DNA of 64,000 nt from Daphnia pulex (Eukaryota > Arthropoda > Branchiopoda > Diplostraca > Daphniidae): assembly GCF_021134715.1 (NCBI RefSeq), contig NC_060021.1, positions 4,278,001 to 4,342,000 of the forward strand, read 5' to 3'. Every line of letters starts with the position of its first letter. Position 1 is the first letter of the stretch. The translations under genes and the position numbers were made by a program. Under the pieces are notes generated by a model, which was given only the letters and a program-made list of their open reading frames with translations, ran no database searches and was not told the DNA's origin. This document shows, piece after piece, positions 11,226 through 21,889 of the stretch.

Positions 11226-11321
11226 CTCAAGCAACCAAACAACAAACAAACAGGCTCAACAATTAATAATTAATCAAAACAAACTAATCTAAAAACTTTT
11301 TCTTTCTCAAAAACAATCAAA

Positions 11322-12975
11322 ATGACCACCCCAACGAACGAAGCGTCCCGTAGGGGCATCAAAGCGCACGTCAGGCGCTGCATTAACAACATCGCGCAAT
11401 ATGACAACGTTACAATGGACCTCACAGTCAACAATTTAGTACTGGGAGCCGAGTCCAATCTACGCAACATGTACAACAAGTTCACCCGACTCACGTCAGG
11501 GGTCGGCCGAGATATGGAACAAGCCGGAGCGAACAAAGAACAATTCGAAGCTGAAATGGACTACCAAATCAAAATGGAAGAGGAAGTCGGTGACGCACTG
11601 ATAATCGTAAAACGAAAAAGAGAAGAATTTAAAGAAATCCAAGCAGCTGAAGAAAGAAAGCGTCAAGAAGAGATGCTGTTGCTCATGTTCAAGACGCAAC
11701 AAATAGCAGCGGATGCCGCCAGAGCCCAAGAAAAAGCCGATCAAGATGCAGCCAGGGCCCAGGAAAAAGCCGATCAAGACGCTGCCAGGGCCCAAGAAAA
11801 AATCGATGAAGACGCTGCAAGAGCTCAGGAGAGAGCAGTCCGTCAACAAGAAAATCTAGACCAACAGGACTTATTCCGACAACTGATTGCTGCCATTCCG
11901 GCAGCAGCTGCACCAGGAGCACCGGCAGCTCCAGCCTCAGTTGCGTCAACGAAACTGCCAAAACGTCAAATCAAGCCGTTCAAAAGGGGACGTGCTCGAA
12001 TGGACGGCCTTCTGGGAAGGTTACAACGCAGCCGTCCACGAATCGGCCATTCCGGCGGTTCAAAAATTTGGATACCTTAAAGATTACTTGAAAGGTGAAG
12101 CACAACTGTGCGTGGAGAATCTGGAGCTGACAGATGCAAACTACACCGTCGCAGTGACCCTCCTGAAGGCGATGTACGGCAAACCGGACGTGCTGATCGA
12201 GGCTCACACCCACAAATTGGACACGCTGCAACCAGTGAAAGACGTAGCTGATACAGCGGCACTCAGGTGCTTCCAGCTGACTATCCAGTCACATATGAAT
12301 GCGTTGGAGACACTGGGAGTTGCAAGAGCCAGCCACGGATGTCTCCTTGGATCGAGAATTTTACGCTCGATCCCACTCAAACTTCAGGCAGAGTGGGCCA
12401 AATCAGCAACGAACAAGGTAACAGACATTGATCAAGTATTAAAATTTATCGAAGAGCAAGTTGAAGCTGCAGAGCGACTCAGCCGTCTGAGAGCTACAAC
12501 ACCAAAGCCGGCCCAAAATTCTCAACAGCCGGCCAAATCAACACCACCTACTACACCAACAGCTTCTCAGCTCGGAGTCAGCAGCAAGCCGACTCCACAA
12601 TTGAAACAGTCAAGCAAAACAAGAAGAAATGGCAGTCCACCACCAAGGAGAGAAGCGACAGCATCATCTCCAAGAAAGCCAATGCTGCCATGCGTGTTCT
12701 GCAAGGAGATGCATTGGGCTATCAATTGCCCAATGGAATTGAAAAATAAAAAAGCAGTCATCACCAACGAAAAAAGATGCTCTAATTGTTTTGGTCATCA
12801 CGAGACCACTGTTTGTTTTAATCCACACAGGTGCCAACGATGCCGAGCCAAGCACCACACATCTTTGTGTGCCGAGAAAGACACCAGATTCGGATCCTCA
12901 ACTATAATTCCAAACCGGCCGCTGGGAGCAGCTCAACAACAGCGTGTGCAAGCTCCTTTGGTGAAGTTATCCTAA
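11322..12975 (+). pseudogene. BEL gag region (frameshifted)
   Basis: Starts at ATG 11322 after an A-rich leader (AATCAAAATG). The N-terminal 200 residues are helical and charged, with four 11-residue repeats of the DAARAQEKADQ type forming a likely coiled coil. A one-base excess in the AAAAGGGG run near 11983 shifts the frame. The protein continues in the second frame with the DUF1759-type region (EWTAFWEGYNAAVH) found in BEL/Pao polyproteins. It ends with three CCHC zinc knuckles (CVFCKEMHWAINC, CSNCFGHHETTVC, CQRCRAKHHTSLC) at about 12690-12880, which bind RNA. A second shift before 12975 separates gag from pol. Confidence 0.9.
11712..11843 (+). repeat. Four 33 bp tandem units within gag
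   Basis: Four consecutive 33-base units encode variants of DAARAQEKADQ. Each is a multiple of three, so copy number can change without breaking the frame. The repeat lengthens a coiled coil in the gag protein. Confidence 0.85.
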
Positions 12976-15900
12976 AAACAGCAACCGTTTACATTACAGG
13001 CCCAAATGGAAAACAAATCCGAGCGATTCTCTTCCTCGACGATGGCAGCCATAGAACATGGATTAAACGGCAGATTTCGAAAGAACTTCAACTGAAGATC
13101 ATCCAGGTGGAACAGATCGCGACTAGGGCCTTCCGGCAGACAGAAGCCCCTCCAGCAGAAACTCACAACGTAGTCGAGATGACGGTGCGGGGCACCTGGC
13201 CAGGAGCCCCAACGGTGCGTATTGAAGCTTTAGAAGCAACCGACAAAGTTGGAAGCACCGGCCCGTACCAAACTACAGAATTTGCAAGAAAGCTGTGGCT
13301 GGAGAATGAAAACTTGGCAGACGACCGCTTCGAACGTGAAGGTGGAGACGAGGACGTCGGAATTCTTGTTGGAATGGACCAAATGTTTAACATCATGTTC
13401 AACGAGCCAGCAACTATCAGCCCGTGCGGACTCAGAGCCTACACGTCCAAACTTGGGAAAGTCATCGGCGGCCCATGGCAAGAAAAATCGTCAAAACAAA
13501 GTCAAACAATTGTCAGTCAACTACTAATTAATTCAAATCGCTCTCTACCACAGATCACCTCACAGCCATCGAAATTTCTCAACAGCATCCAACAAGACCA
13601 GTCGGAAAGCAGGGAGACAGAAAATTCCAGTCTCCTTCCACTACCAGAAAATTCTGAACAGATCTGCTTTTTCGACACGACAAAAGAAAACAAAAGGTTT
13701 GAAATGGAGAAGTTGAATTTTGATCTCTCGTTATTTTGGCGTCTAGAGAATTTCGCCAATTTGAACGACTGTGTTGCTGTGGAGAAGGACGATCAATTCC
13801 GCTCCTTCTGCGACGAAATCACGCGATTCGAAGACGGCAGGTATTGCACGCCGATCCCATGGACGACTGACAGATGGAGACTGGAAATCAACCACCAGAT
13901 GGCAGCTACAAGATTAAGAAGCATGCTGTTCAAACTACGCAAATCTCCAGTCGACTTGGCAAACTACACCAAAGAAATCAATCAACTGATAGCAAACGGA
14001 TTCGTAGAAGAGGCCGACTTCAATTACGATGGCCTCCACACTTATCTACCGCATCATCCAGTTTACCGGACGGACAAAGCCACCACAAAAATTCGACCAG
14101 TTTTCGACGGCGCCGCAAGATCCAAATATGGGCCAAGCCTCAACGATGTTTTGGAGACCGGACCGAATCTAAATCCTGATCTCCTCTCGGTCTTAATGCG
14201 CTTCCGGATGAACCAGATCGCCTGGATTGCGGATATTGAAAAAGCCTTTCTCAACATCGCGCTGCAACCCGAAGACGCCGAAGCGGTCAGATTTTTATGG
14301 CCGAAGGAGCCGAAAAATCCCGACTCCGATTTCATCGCGTACAAATGGAAACGAGTTCCATTTGGGCTAAGTTCAAGTCCATTTCTTTTAAGAGTAACCA
14401 TTAATAAACATTTGCTCTCAGTCAAACCCAGATTTCAGAAGACAGTCGAACAAATAGAAGAGCAACTTTACGTGGATGACTACCTTGGAGGAGCAGACAA
14501 CGTGCCAACAGCCATTACCACGGTGGGAGAGACCGTCACGTTATTCTCAGAGGCCCAACTCAACATGAGGAGCTGGGCAACAAATAACAAGCAGCTCCGT
14601 GACTTTCTCACCGAAAAAGAAATGTCGAACCAGATTGTCGGAATCCTTTCTCCCACAATTGACGGCCAGCACAAGGCACTGGGTCTTAGATGGGACACGA
14701 GCTCCGATTCATTTAAATTTGACCCTACATCTATAATGGAAGCAGCCGTGGAGATTGGAGAAAAAATCACCAAAAGAAAAATTCTGAGCATTTCAGCAAG
14801 AATATTCGACCCAATTGGTTAACTAGCTCCTACAGTCTTACTTCTAAAAATAATCTATCAGAAACTTTGGGAAGGAGACATAGGTTGGGACGATGACGCC
14901 ACACCCGAAGTGAAGAACACCTGGAGCAGCATCATGAAAGGACTGAAGGATCTACATAATTTGGAGATCCCACGATGGATTGGATATTCAAAACCCTCCG
15001 TCGTCTCCGCAGAAATTCACGTGTTCGGCGATGCATCAGAAGCAGCATACGGAGCAGTAGCTTACGCACGGCTCCAACTGGAGAACGGCATTCCTTACAC
15101 CATCCTCCTTGCCAGCAAAACTAGAGTGGCGCCTCTTCCAAAAAAGAAAGTAACGTTTCCAAGACTCGAACTACTAAGCTCTTTGTTAGCAATTCGTTTA
15201 GGAGAAAAAATTCGAACCTCCCTTCACACCGAGTCATGGAAAACGACTTACTGGACAGATTCCCTCGTCACACTCGGATGGATTAGAGGAGATCCTTATC
15301 GTTGGAGACCGTTCGTGCGAAACCAAGTGGAAACCATCAGACAATTTTCCAATGCGGAATGGTGGAGAAATTGCCCCGGATTGGAGAATCCAGCCCATCT
15401 CGCTTCGCGGGGAGCGCCAGCGCATGCGCTGGTGGAATCGAAACTTTGGTGGCACGGACCAGCCTAGCTAACAGAAGAAGAAAGCGAATGGCCGAATTCT
15501 CCAGAAAACCATTCCACCGAAACTCAAGAGAAAATCGAGGAAGAGGAGACGAAGAAAACGGCGACCGTCTCCTTTGCAGCGGTCGAAACCGCTCAACCAA
15601 TTGAATGGCACCTCGAAAAAATCTCTACATGGACAAAACTACTTTTCAGAACAGCCTGGATCAACAGAGCGCTCAACCGTATGAAGAAAAGAACGCGCAG
15701 CCCAGGACTCGAACTAAAAGAAATCATCATAGTCGCCGGAAAAGAAATTACAATCGACAAGATAGTCACCGAAGAGCTGAACGAAGCGGAGCTAGCCATC
15801 TGCAGACAGCTCCAAGTAGAACGCTATCCCAAAGCCTTTTGGACACTCCAGCGTGGACTGCAGATTCACCCAAAGGAGAAAATCGCATCGCTCTGACCGG

Positions 15901-17573
15901 TCTGGGACAATCGAGATCGACTCATCCGAGTCACTGGAAGAGTGGCGCTCGCCCTCAGGGATCGAGACATTCAACCACCGATCCTTCTCCCAGCAAATCA
16001 CCCGGTCGTAACTATGTTGATAACCAATAAACATGTTTTTAATTCACACACAGGAGTCAAAACAACACTATCAGAACTAAAAGAGAAATATTGGATCGTG
16101 AAAGGACGCCAACAAGTGAGAAACGTTTGGTACGCCTGTGTGAAGTGCCAGAAGCTGACTTCACCTCCGTTCCGACAAATAGCAGCGCCGCTACCAGCCA
16201 ACCGACTCCGCGATGCCAGGGCATTGGAAATAACCGGAACCGATTTTGCTGGCCCGCTGTACTACAAGAACGCGACTCCGAAAAGGAAATCCAGGTCGGC
16301 GCCATCCGTCGAACAAGTCATTCCGGAACCTCCACCAGAAGAAGAGAACCCGGATGCATTGGAGCTTCCCACCGAAGAAGCTCCCGAAGAAGAAGACGAT
16401 GGCGACCAACTAGATCCAGCGCAACAAATCAACAGAAAGCAACCGAAAAGTTACGTGTGCATCTTTACTTGTGCCGTTACGAGAGCGATTAATCTGGAGT
16501 TAACCAAAGACATGACGGCTCGCTCCTTTCTGTTAGCTTTCCGTCGATTCTCCGCCAGAAGAGGCCCAGTGTCAGTAATGTATAGTGACAACGCCCAAAC
16601 ATTCCGCTGTGTGTCTCGATTTCTTAAAAACATTCGATCCGACCCATCCGTTCACGACCTCCTCGCCATGAGAAGAACCAGCTGGATCTTCTCTGTTAGT
16701 CTCGCTCCTTGGTGGGGCGGATTTTGGGAGAGGATGGTGAGGATCACGAAAGATCTCTTGAGGCGATCCAACGGGCGCGCATGTCTCGCGTACGACGAGC
16801 TGGAAGTGAGCTTAATCAAAACGGAAAGCGTGATTAACGCGAGACCGTTGAACTACATTGGAGAAGGAGCGGACGATCCACTCCCGATTACTCCGAATCA
16901 GTTTCTCAACAATCGTCGTTCAACCTGTGCTACGCCGGAGCCAGCAGTCAATCTATTGGCTCCCGATTCAACAAGTGAACTACTCAAGAAAATGGATCAG
17001 AACAGGCGTGATTACTTCAGTGACTTGTGCTCGCGGTTCGTCTCCGATTACCTGATGCAGCTGGATAATTTTCACGCAAAAGGAGCGTCGGGCAGAAAAA
17101 TCCGCGTCGGAGAAGTCGTCGCAATCCACGACAAACTTTCCAAACGGCTCATGTGGGAGACGGGAGTAGTTAAAGAATTACTCCCCAGCTGCGACGGCCT
17201 AGTCCGATCCGCAATAGTTAAATTCCCAAACGGTAAATTATTAACCCGAGCCATTCAATGTTTATATCCCGTAGAACTGAGAGAAGATCAACCGGAAGAT
17301 GTGGAGATCGCAGACGGTGCATTGAATCCGGAGCCAGCTGAAGCAACTGCTCCGCAAATTCCAAACCCACCCGATCCGGCTCCACTCCCATTGCTCCCGA
17401 TCGATCCAGCTGACGTCGAAGAAGATAATCATTTGGCCAATCCGGCCGCAACTGACGTCGGCGAGGTCGAGTCCCAAGGCATGGGCTCTAGTGGGGAGTA
17501 TGTTGGGAACGAAAGACATCCCCAACAGCCGACGACGAGATCCGGCCGGACGACCAGGATTCCGGCCCACTAA
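12895..17573 (+). pseudogene. BEL pol: protease, reverse transcriptase, RNase H, integrase
   Basis: One reading frame from about 12895 to TAA 17571-17573. The protease has LDDGS (near 13040). Reverse transcriptase spans about 13850-14500 with a YVDD box near 14472. The RNase H block follows (GDASEAAYG near 15030, YWTDS near 15250). The integrase has a zinc-finger-like CVKCQ (near 16145), then TDFAGP, YSDNAQTF and PWWGGFWERM as the D,D,E residues. Three in-frame stops interrupt it: TAA 14820-14822, TAG 15465-15467 and TGA 15894-15896, the second where the family usually has Trp. The last 73 bases overlap the 3' LTR. The integrase carries an acidic Pro/Glu-rich insert of about 58 residues (16273-16446). 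Confidence 0.93.
17485..17500 (+). promoter_or_regulatory. BEL polypurine-tract-like segment
   Basis: Purine-rich AGTGGGGAGTA lies directly before the 3' LTR start at 17501, the position of the plus-strand primer in LTR elements. It also encodes residues of the pol C-terminus. Confidence 0.5.
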
Positions 17574-17825
17574 CGGGAATTCGATCTTCGGGGCCCCCGA
17601 TAGGAGGCCCCTTGTCACCCGCCTAACTGTACTGATTCTTTGTGCCCTTTCCCCCCTGGTGTCAATGTAATGTTCTGGAGGGGGTCGGGCCCTCTCTGTC
17701 TTAATCTATCAATCAAACGAGTTAGTTCAATACAAGTCAGGTTAAGCAATCTCAATTCAGTGTCATCATCTTTATTTCATCCAATATTCGGTAAGGTAAC
17801 TTTGACCCTACTTCCCTGCCGAACA
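17501..17825 (+). repeat. BEL 3' LTR
   Basis: 325 bp, matching 9134-9458. Its first 73 bases are also coding for the end of pol (stop TAA 17571-17573). In the 5' LTR the same place reads TAC, consistent with no coding constraint there. Confidence 0.95.
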
Positions 17826-17830
17826 GACTT
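17826..17830 (+). repeat. Target site duplication, right (GACTT)
   Basis: Exact repeat of 9129-9133, directly after the CA end of the 3' LTR. Confidence 0.9.
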
Positions 17831-18850
17831 CCTGAAAGAAAAAAAAAGAGAGGAGTGTTGAGTGGGTTGAAGCGTTGAGTCCTCTCATCACGTTGGCGAG
17901 AGCCGACATTCTTGCGCCATCATCCCTTTGTTCTAGAATCTTTGTTGTCGCGGTCCTTAATTCTCCTGGTCGTTTATTCTTCGAACATTTCGGTCGGATA
18001 CTTATTGGGCTAGGCGACCGGTTTGTTCATTTCATTCGCCATATCATTTCATCATCACCTCATCGTTTCGTCGTTATTTCTCATTGGTTCTTCATTTGAT
18101 GAAATTGTTCGTTTCATCTGCCTTATCATTTTGCTGAATCGCCGTATTATTTCCTTGTTATTTTTGTCGTCCTTTATCCCCCTTCATGTCCCGTCGAAGA
18201 AACAATAAGGCCAGTCGGGCGATTCGGGCCGTTTTTTTCAAAGAGAATAAAGTTCGTTGGCAAGAAGCTAACGCTCTTTAGCGTTAACAAGCAGCAGCAG
18301 CATTGGCACAACAGGCAGCACCATTTATCGCGCCTGAACGACTAGCCGTGGATATCCAGCTGGGAGAGGAGATTCTACGAGCCGTTCAAGCCCAAAGACG
18401 CATCATACCCCAGCATCTGCTACCGCCACTTGGGGTTTTGGTCCAATAGGCCAAGTCTATAGCTCAAAACGCGCAACTAGCACTCATCGCACTCCAACCG
18501 GAACCAATCGACGACGTTCGTTAAGTGGATCTAGTCGAAAAGGAAGAAGTTGATTAACGCATTTGTGGTCCTATTCTCGGTCGTTGGTCCAATCGGATCG
18601 TTCGGTCAGGCAGTTGTTGGCCCTTTTGTACTATAATCTTATCTGGTTCATAATAGAATTCATCATGAGTCATCATCGTATTTCATTATGCTTCGCTGTC
18701 GTTGTGGAGTAGGACGGTGTTTGAGGTTGTGTGTGTCAGAGAAGGGCAGCAGTGCGACGAAAACTGCTTGTGCTTTCCAGAACGTTGCACCAACGGGGGT
18801 GTGGAATATTTTTAAGACGTTGAAGAGGAGGCAGAAATTGTACCTGCCGC
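17831..18850 (+). mobile_element. Gypsy-type leader and N-terminal remnant
   Basis: The first 350 bases are pyrimidine-rich with CATTTCATC-type repeats and no frame. From about 18187 to 18530 a plus-strand frame is rich in Ala, Gln and Arg (for example RAIRAVFFKENKVRWQEANAL) but has several stops. It reads like the decayed N-terminus of a retroelement protein ahead of the gag at 18852. No known domain was recognised in it. Confidence 0.45.
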
Positions 18851-18851
18851 A

Positions 18852-19407
18852 ATGGATCCGAACTTACTAAACGCTGCATTGGCCGCACTGGCAGCCAACC
18901 AACAACAGCAGCAGCAACAATTCCAGCTGCAGCAACAACAGATGCAACACAGGCCCTAACTAATCGGCTCCAAGCTGTTCCCGCTCCTGGCCCACCCGTC
19001 GTCCTGCCGGTGCCAGCCGTAGTGGTTCGAGCAGTCTTGGATTTAGATGTAAAATATTCTGGATCTTCGGGTGAAAGTATTCAAGATTGGCTGCAAATGG
19101 TAAACAGAAAAGATATTCTCAGAAAACTGGGTTGACGGAGACAAAAGGAGAGCCGCCATTAGTTCACTTTTCGGCAAAGCGCTTACGTGGCAGGAAGAAA
19201 TAGGAGTGAATTTGATGCAATGGGACGACTGGATCAACGGGTTTCGTGAAGCCTTCGAATTACAACTGACCGAGGGTCAATGGCAAGCCATGGTGAAAGG
19301 ACGAAGGCAGCTGCCTAACGAGTCTGGATCCACCTACGTGCTGGATAAAGTGAAGTTGTGTCGTCGTCGTGCAACCCCTCTCACCGACGCCTGGTACCCG
19401 CTTACCA
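18852..19407 (+). pseudogene. Gypsy gag-like remnant
   Basis: Starts ATG 18852 with an Ala-rich stretch and a poly-Gln segment, meets TAA after about 35 codons, and resumes one frame over with LDLDVKYSGSSGESIQDWL. After another shift it continues as KALTWQEEIGV and QWDDWINGFREAFELQ, then YVLDKVKLCRR. This spacing of Trp, Phe and the YxxxxxxLC tail is typical of Retrotrans_gag proteins of Ty3/Gypsy elements. The sequence stops being gag-like at about 19400, where Copia resumes. At least two frameshifts make it non-functional. Confidence 0.65.
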
Positions 19408-20007
19408 CGGCCTGACATATCCTTTGTTGTTGGGCAGGTCGCCCAGTTCTGTGAAGACCCAGGAGCTGATCATTGGTAAGAAGTCCGTCGCATCCTTGCC
19501 TACCTTAAAGGGACGATGAACCACGGAATCCGCTACGGTTTAACAAAAAATGGGCTTATAGGATACTGTGACTCTGACTACGGCGGCGATATAGATTCTC
19601 GGAGATCTACTTCAGGATTCCTCTTCCTTCTCAACGGGGGACCAGTTGCCTGGAGCAGCCGCAGGCAGTCGTGTGTTGCTCTGTCAACAACTAAGGCCGA
19701 ATTTGTCGCTGCGTCCAAAGCAACAAGAGAAGGCATATGGCTTGGGCGACTTATGAAAGAAATCATACCCGTAAGGAAAGGTCCAATTGACAAAATGTGC
19801 GACAACAAGTCCGCCATTGATCTTATCAGGAACCCAGGACATCATCAAAGATTCGTTCGTGAACGGCAAGAAGCTGGGGAGATCGACGTTCAGCAAATAT
19901 CCACTACATACCAATTGGCAGACCCTCTCACTAAACCCCTGGCAAACCCTCGCTTTGCCTCCTTGAGAGAGTCAATCGGTATATTGTGCCCATTTCAACT
20001 GACTTAA
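19408..20007 (+). pseudogene. Copia reverse transcriptase end and RNase H
   Basis: Continues the Copia frame from 8917. It begins RPDISFVVGQVAQF, with a TAA near 19480, then a long open stretch with GYCDSDYGGD, RRSTSGFLF and STTKAEFVA, the Ty1/Copia RNase H signature, and ends LTDPLTKPLANPRF-like before the TAA at 20005-20007. The catalytic acidic residues look present, but the frame is cut from the rest of pol by the nested insertion. Confidence 0.85.
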
Positions 20008-20083
20008 TCTAATTTTATTTTCTTTGAATACAGAGGGAGTCCAATACACTGCCATGTATTTCCCCTGTCCTCAAGTTTACATG

Positions 20084-20095
20084 TTCGAGAGGGAG
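20084..20095 (+). promoter_or_regulatory. Copia polypurine tract
   Basis: CGAGAGGGAG directly precedes the TGTTGA start of the Copia 3' LTR, the expected place for plus-strand priming. Confidence 0.65.
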
Positions 20096-20362
20096 TGTTG
20101 ATTTATCCAAACATATCACACTGTACTGGCAACAGATGGCGACAGGCGGCGGACGGGGTAACTTGTATGGTGCCAAGTACGCGGCCTTCTTTCTCTAGCT
20201 CCATGCTGTTTAGCCACATCCATCTTGTTCGTGTTCTGTCTGCCTTGCTATACTGTCACGTTCGTTTAAGTCTGTCAAGACTCCATTCCTCCTGTGTTTC
20301 AGACTATTTAGTCTTCATCCACGTTCAATATTCAGTTTCTTCTGTACTCACTTACATTATCA
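20096..20362 (+). repeat. Copia 3' LTR
   Basis: Begins TGTTGATTTATCC after the polypurine tract and most likely ends at ...ACATTATCA (20362), about 267 bp with TG...CA ends. Positions 20175-20263 are repeated at window bases 1-89. No 5' partner exists in the window, so the right end is inferred from the CA rule. Confidence 0.7.
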
Positions 20363-20605
20363 ATGGTAACTATATGTAACAATGTAATGCATCTTATTCT
20401 GTCAAGCCATCACTATGACAATGCATGTACCCTGTGAAATACTGAAGCCTCGCCTAAAATTTTTCCTTGTAATCTCAACAAAATATTCACACCAAGAAAC
20501 GCAAAAGAAAGTTAAAAATACTATATGTCCATTTTTTTACGTTCACGTTTCTTTATAACAAATTCCCAACCCTATAGGGCTGCTCGACATCCGTTTTGGA
20601 ATTTG

Positions 20606-20759
20606 TTGCCATCGCGGCAACACAGCATTTTAGTCAAGATAATGTCTGCTACAATAGCCATGTCTGACCAATTGGTGTAGGTCACATGACGTCAGATTTT
20701 GTCAGACCAATTGTAGCAAACATCATCTTGACTCAAATGCTGCGTTGCCACAATGGCAA
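20606..20759. mobile_element. MITE-like inverted-repeat element
   Basis: Left arm 20606-20668 and right arm 20700-20759 are imperfect reverse complements over about 60 bases (TTGCCATCGCGGCAACACAG against TTGCCATTGTGGCAACGCAG after complementing). Each arm end is itself a small palindrome. There is no coding capacity. A target duplication was not identified. Confidence 0.65.
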
Positions 20760-20817
20760 AGTGCTGCCAATTTATAAAAACTCGGTGTGGCTAAATTCTA
20801 TCAATTATTTTACCAGG

Positions 20818-20851
20818 GGTATGGAGAGGAATATCAACTCCTCTCCATACC
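20818..20851. repeat. Perfect 13 bp hairpin
   Basis: GGTATGGAGAGGA and TCCTCTCCATACC are perfect reverse complements separated by 8 bases. It lies 60 bases right of the MITE-like element. Confidence 0.8.
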
Positions 20852-21053
20852 AATGCTTTTACATCATAGTAGAAGAGGAGGGGTAGTATGTAGAATTTTC
20901 ACGTACTAGAAATTTCCAATTAGACTAGATCCTCGGTTTTTCAGCTTGTTTTTCAAAGTTCTTTGCTTCGATAAATTATCCTGCCACCACGCGTAGCGTT
21001 GCCGAATCGTGTTTGTCCCAAAAAGGGATTATGATTAGCAGTTTTTTGGATAG

Positions 21054-21118
21054 CCAAGTGTGTTAAGCCGGTCGAATCCCATGTGATAAGTCGTCGGTTC
21101 AAATCAGCAGGTTTATAT
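21054..21118 (+). ncRNA. tRNA-like A/B box pair (possible tRNA-derived SINE)
   Basis: TAGCCAAGTGTGTTAAG resembles a polymerase III A box, and GGTTCAAATC about 35 bases on is a good B box. Neither a full cloverleaf nor a matching acceptor stem could be built, so an intact tRNA gene is unlikely. Confidence 0.25.
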
Positions 21119-21889
21119 ACTTTTTTACACAAAATTTACCTTGTTTTTTCTATATTTAGCGAATTTGATAGAATTTTGAATTATTAGAATTTTAAATCAT
21201 TTTTTTACAAATCAGAATTTGTTTTCTTTCGCCAGGACCTAGAAAAAAACGTATTCAAACATAGTTATGGAGAAAATCCGCAGGGTGTCACTAACATTTA
21301 TCGAAGCAACCTGATATGTTTTGTGTTCATATTTATTACCAAGAGGTCCCGGTATGGCAGAAGGTGTCTTTTTTGTTCTTCTGTCTGTATAACATCTAGC
21401 TTTGAAACTTAACGATTAAATCAAAACAAAACGAAAGCAGACGACACTTTAATTACCCATTATAAGCGGGGTACGCGCCCAGATCGCGTACTATTCTTTT
21501 AACCGATAGATGTCGTATCCACTCCCCCTCCTTCTGTAGACGGAAGCCTTGTCGAAGCAGTCTAGCGTACAGTATCCTGCACAAAAATCCGAATGTTTTT
21601 TTTTAAAGCCCAATTCAATGTAATTTTCTTTTTTTAACTTTCAAAATTTTATATTTTGAGTAGAATTAATTACTTTACAAAGTTCATGTTATTAATGTTA
21701 AGAAAAAAATAACGAAATATTGAAAAAAGAAAATGAAGAGACGAAAGCTTTCGGCTTTTTCTGCAGGATACGTACGCTTCTCAGGCGCGAGGTTCCCCTC
21801 TATGAGTGCTAGCGCGTTAATGTAGTCCCGGTGGCATTTGCCCACGGAAACAGAATCTAACATGTCGTAGTTGGACTCTCAGGTGCAAT

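Larger units (their letters stand above)
9134..17825 (+). mobile_element. BEL/Pao LTR retrotransposon, nearly complete (8.69 kb)
   Basis: Two 325 bp LTRs (9134-9458 and 17501-17825) start TGTT and end CGAACA. They differ at about six positions and are flanked by the perfect 5 bp repeat GACTT. The interior holds a primer-binding-like TGG right after the 5' LTR, a long leader with an extra ORF, gag, protease, YVDD reverse transcriptase, RNase H and a DDE integrase in BEL order. Two frameshifts and three stop codons break the coding region. The low LTR divergence points to a recent insertion relative to the surrounding remnants. Confidence 0.95.
8918..19407 (+). mobile_element. Gypsy-type fragment nested in Copia and itself split by BEL
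   Basis: The DNA between the two Copia halves, excluding the BEL element, is 8918-9133 plus 17826-19407. The right part encodes a Retrotrans_gag-like protein (see 18852-19407) preceded by an Ala/Gln-rich leader, typical of a Ty3/Gypsy element. The left part has no coding signal and is probably its LTR and leader. No pol or second LTR remains: the gag runs directly back into Copia near 19407. A deletion or abortive insertion removed the rest. The LTR ends could not be fixed. Confidence 0.55.
6413..20362 (+). mobile_element. Ty1/Copia LTR retrotransposon, 5'-truncated and split
   Basis: The left part (6413-8917) has gag, protease and integrase plus the end of the reverse transcriptase region. 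The right part (19408-20362) has the end of reverse transcriptase, RNase H, a polypurine tract and the 3' LTR. The two halves rejoin in frame at the well-known Copia block between YREAVGSLLYL and RPDISFVVGQ. That shows the 10.5 kb between them is an insertion. The 5' LTR and start of gag are missing, and the reverse transcriptase core including the YVDD box has been deleted near 8700-8780. The element cannot be autonomous. Confidence 0.85.
20363..21888. other. Intergenic DNA with small inverted-repeat elements
   Basis: No gene recognised. It holds the MITE-like element at 20606-20759, the hairpin at 20818-20851 and a tRNA-like box pair near 21054-21118. The rest is A+T-rich. Confidence 0.5.
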
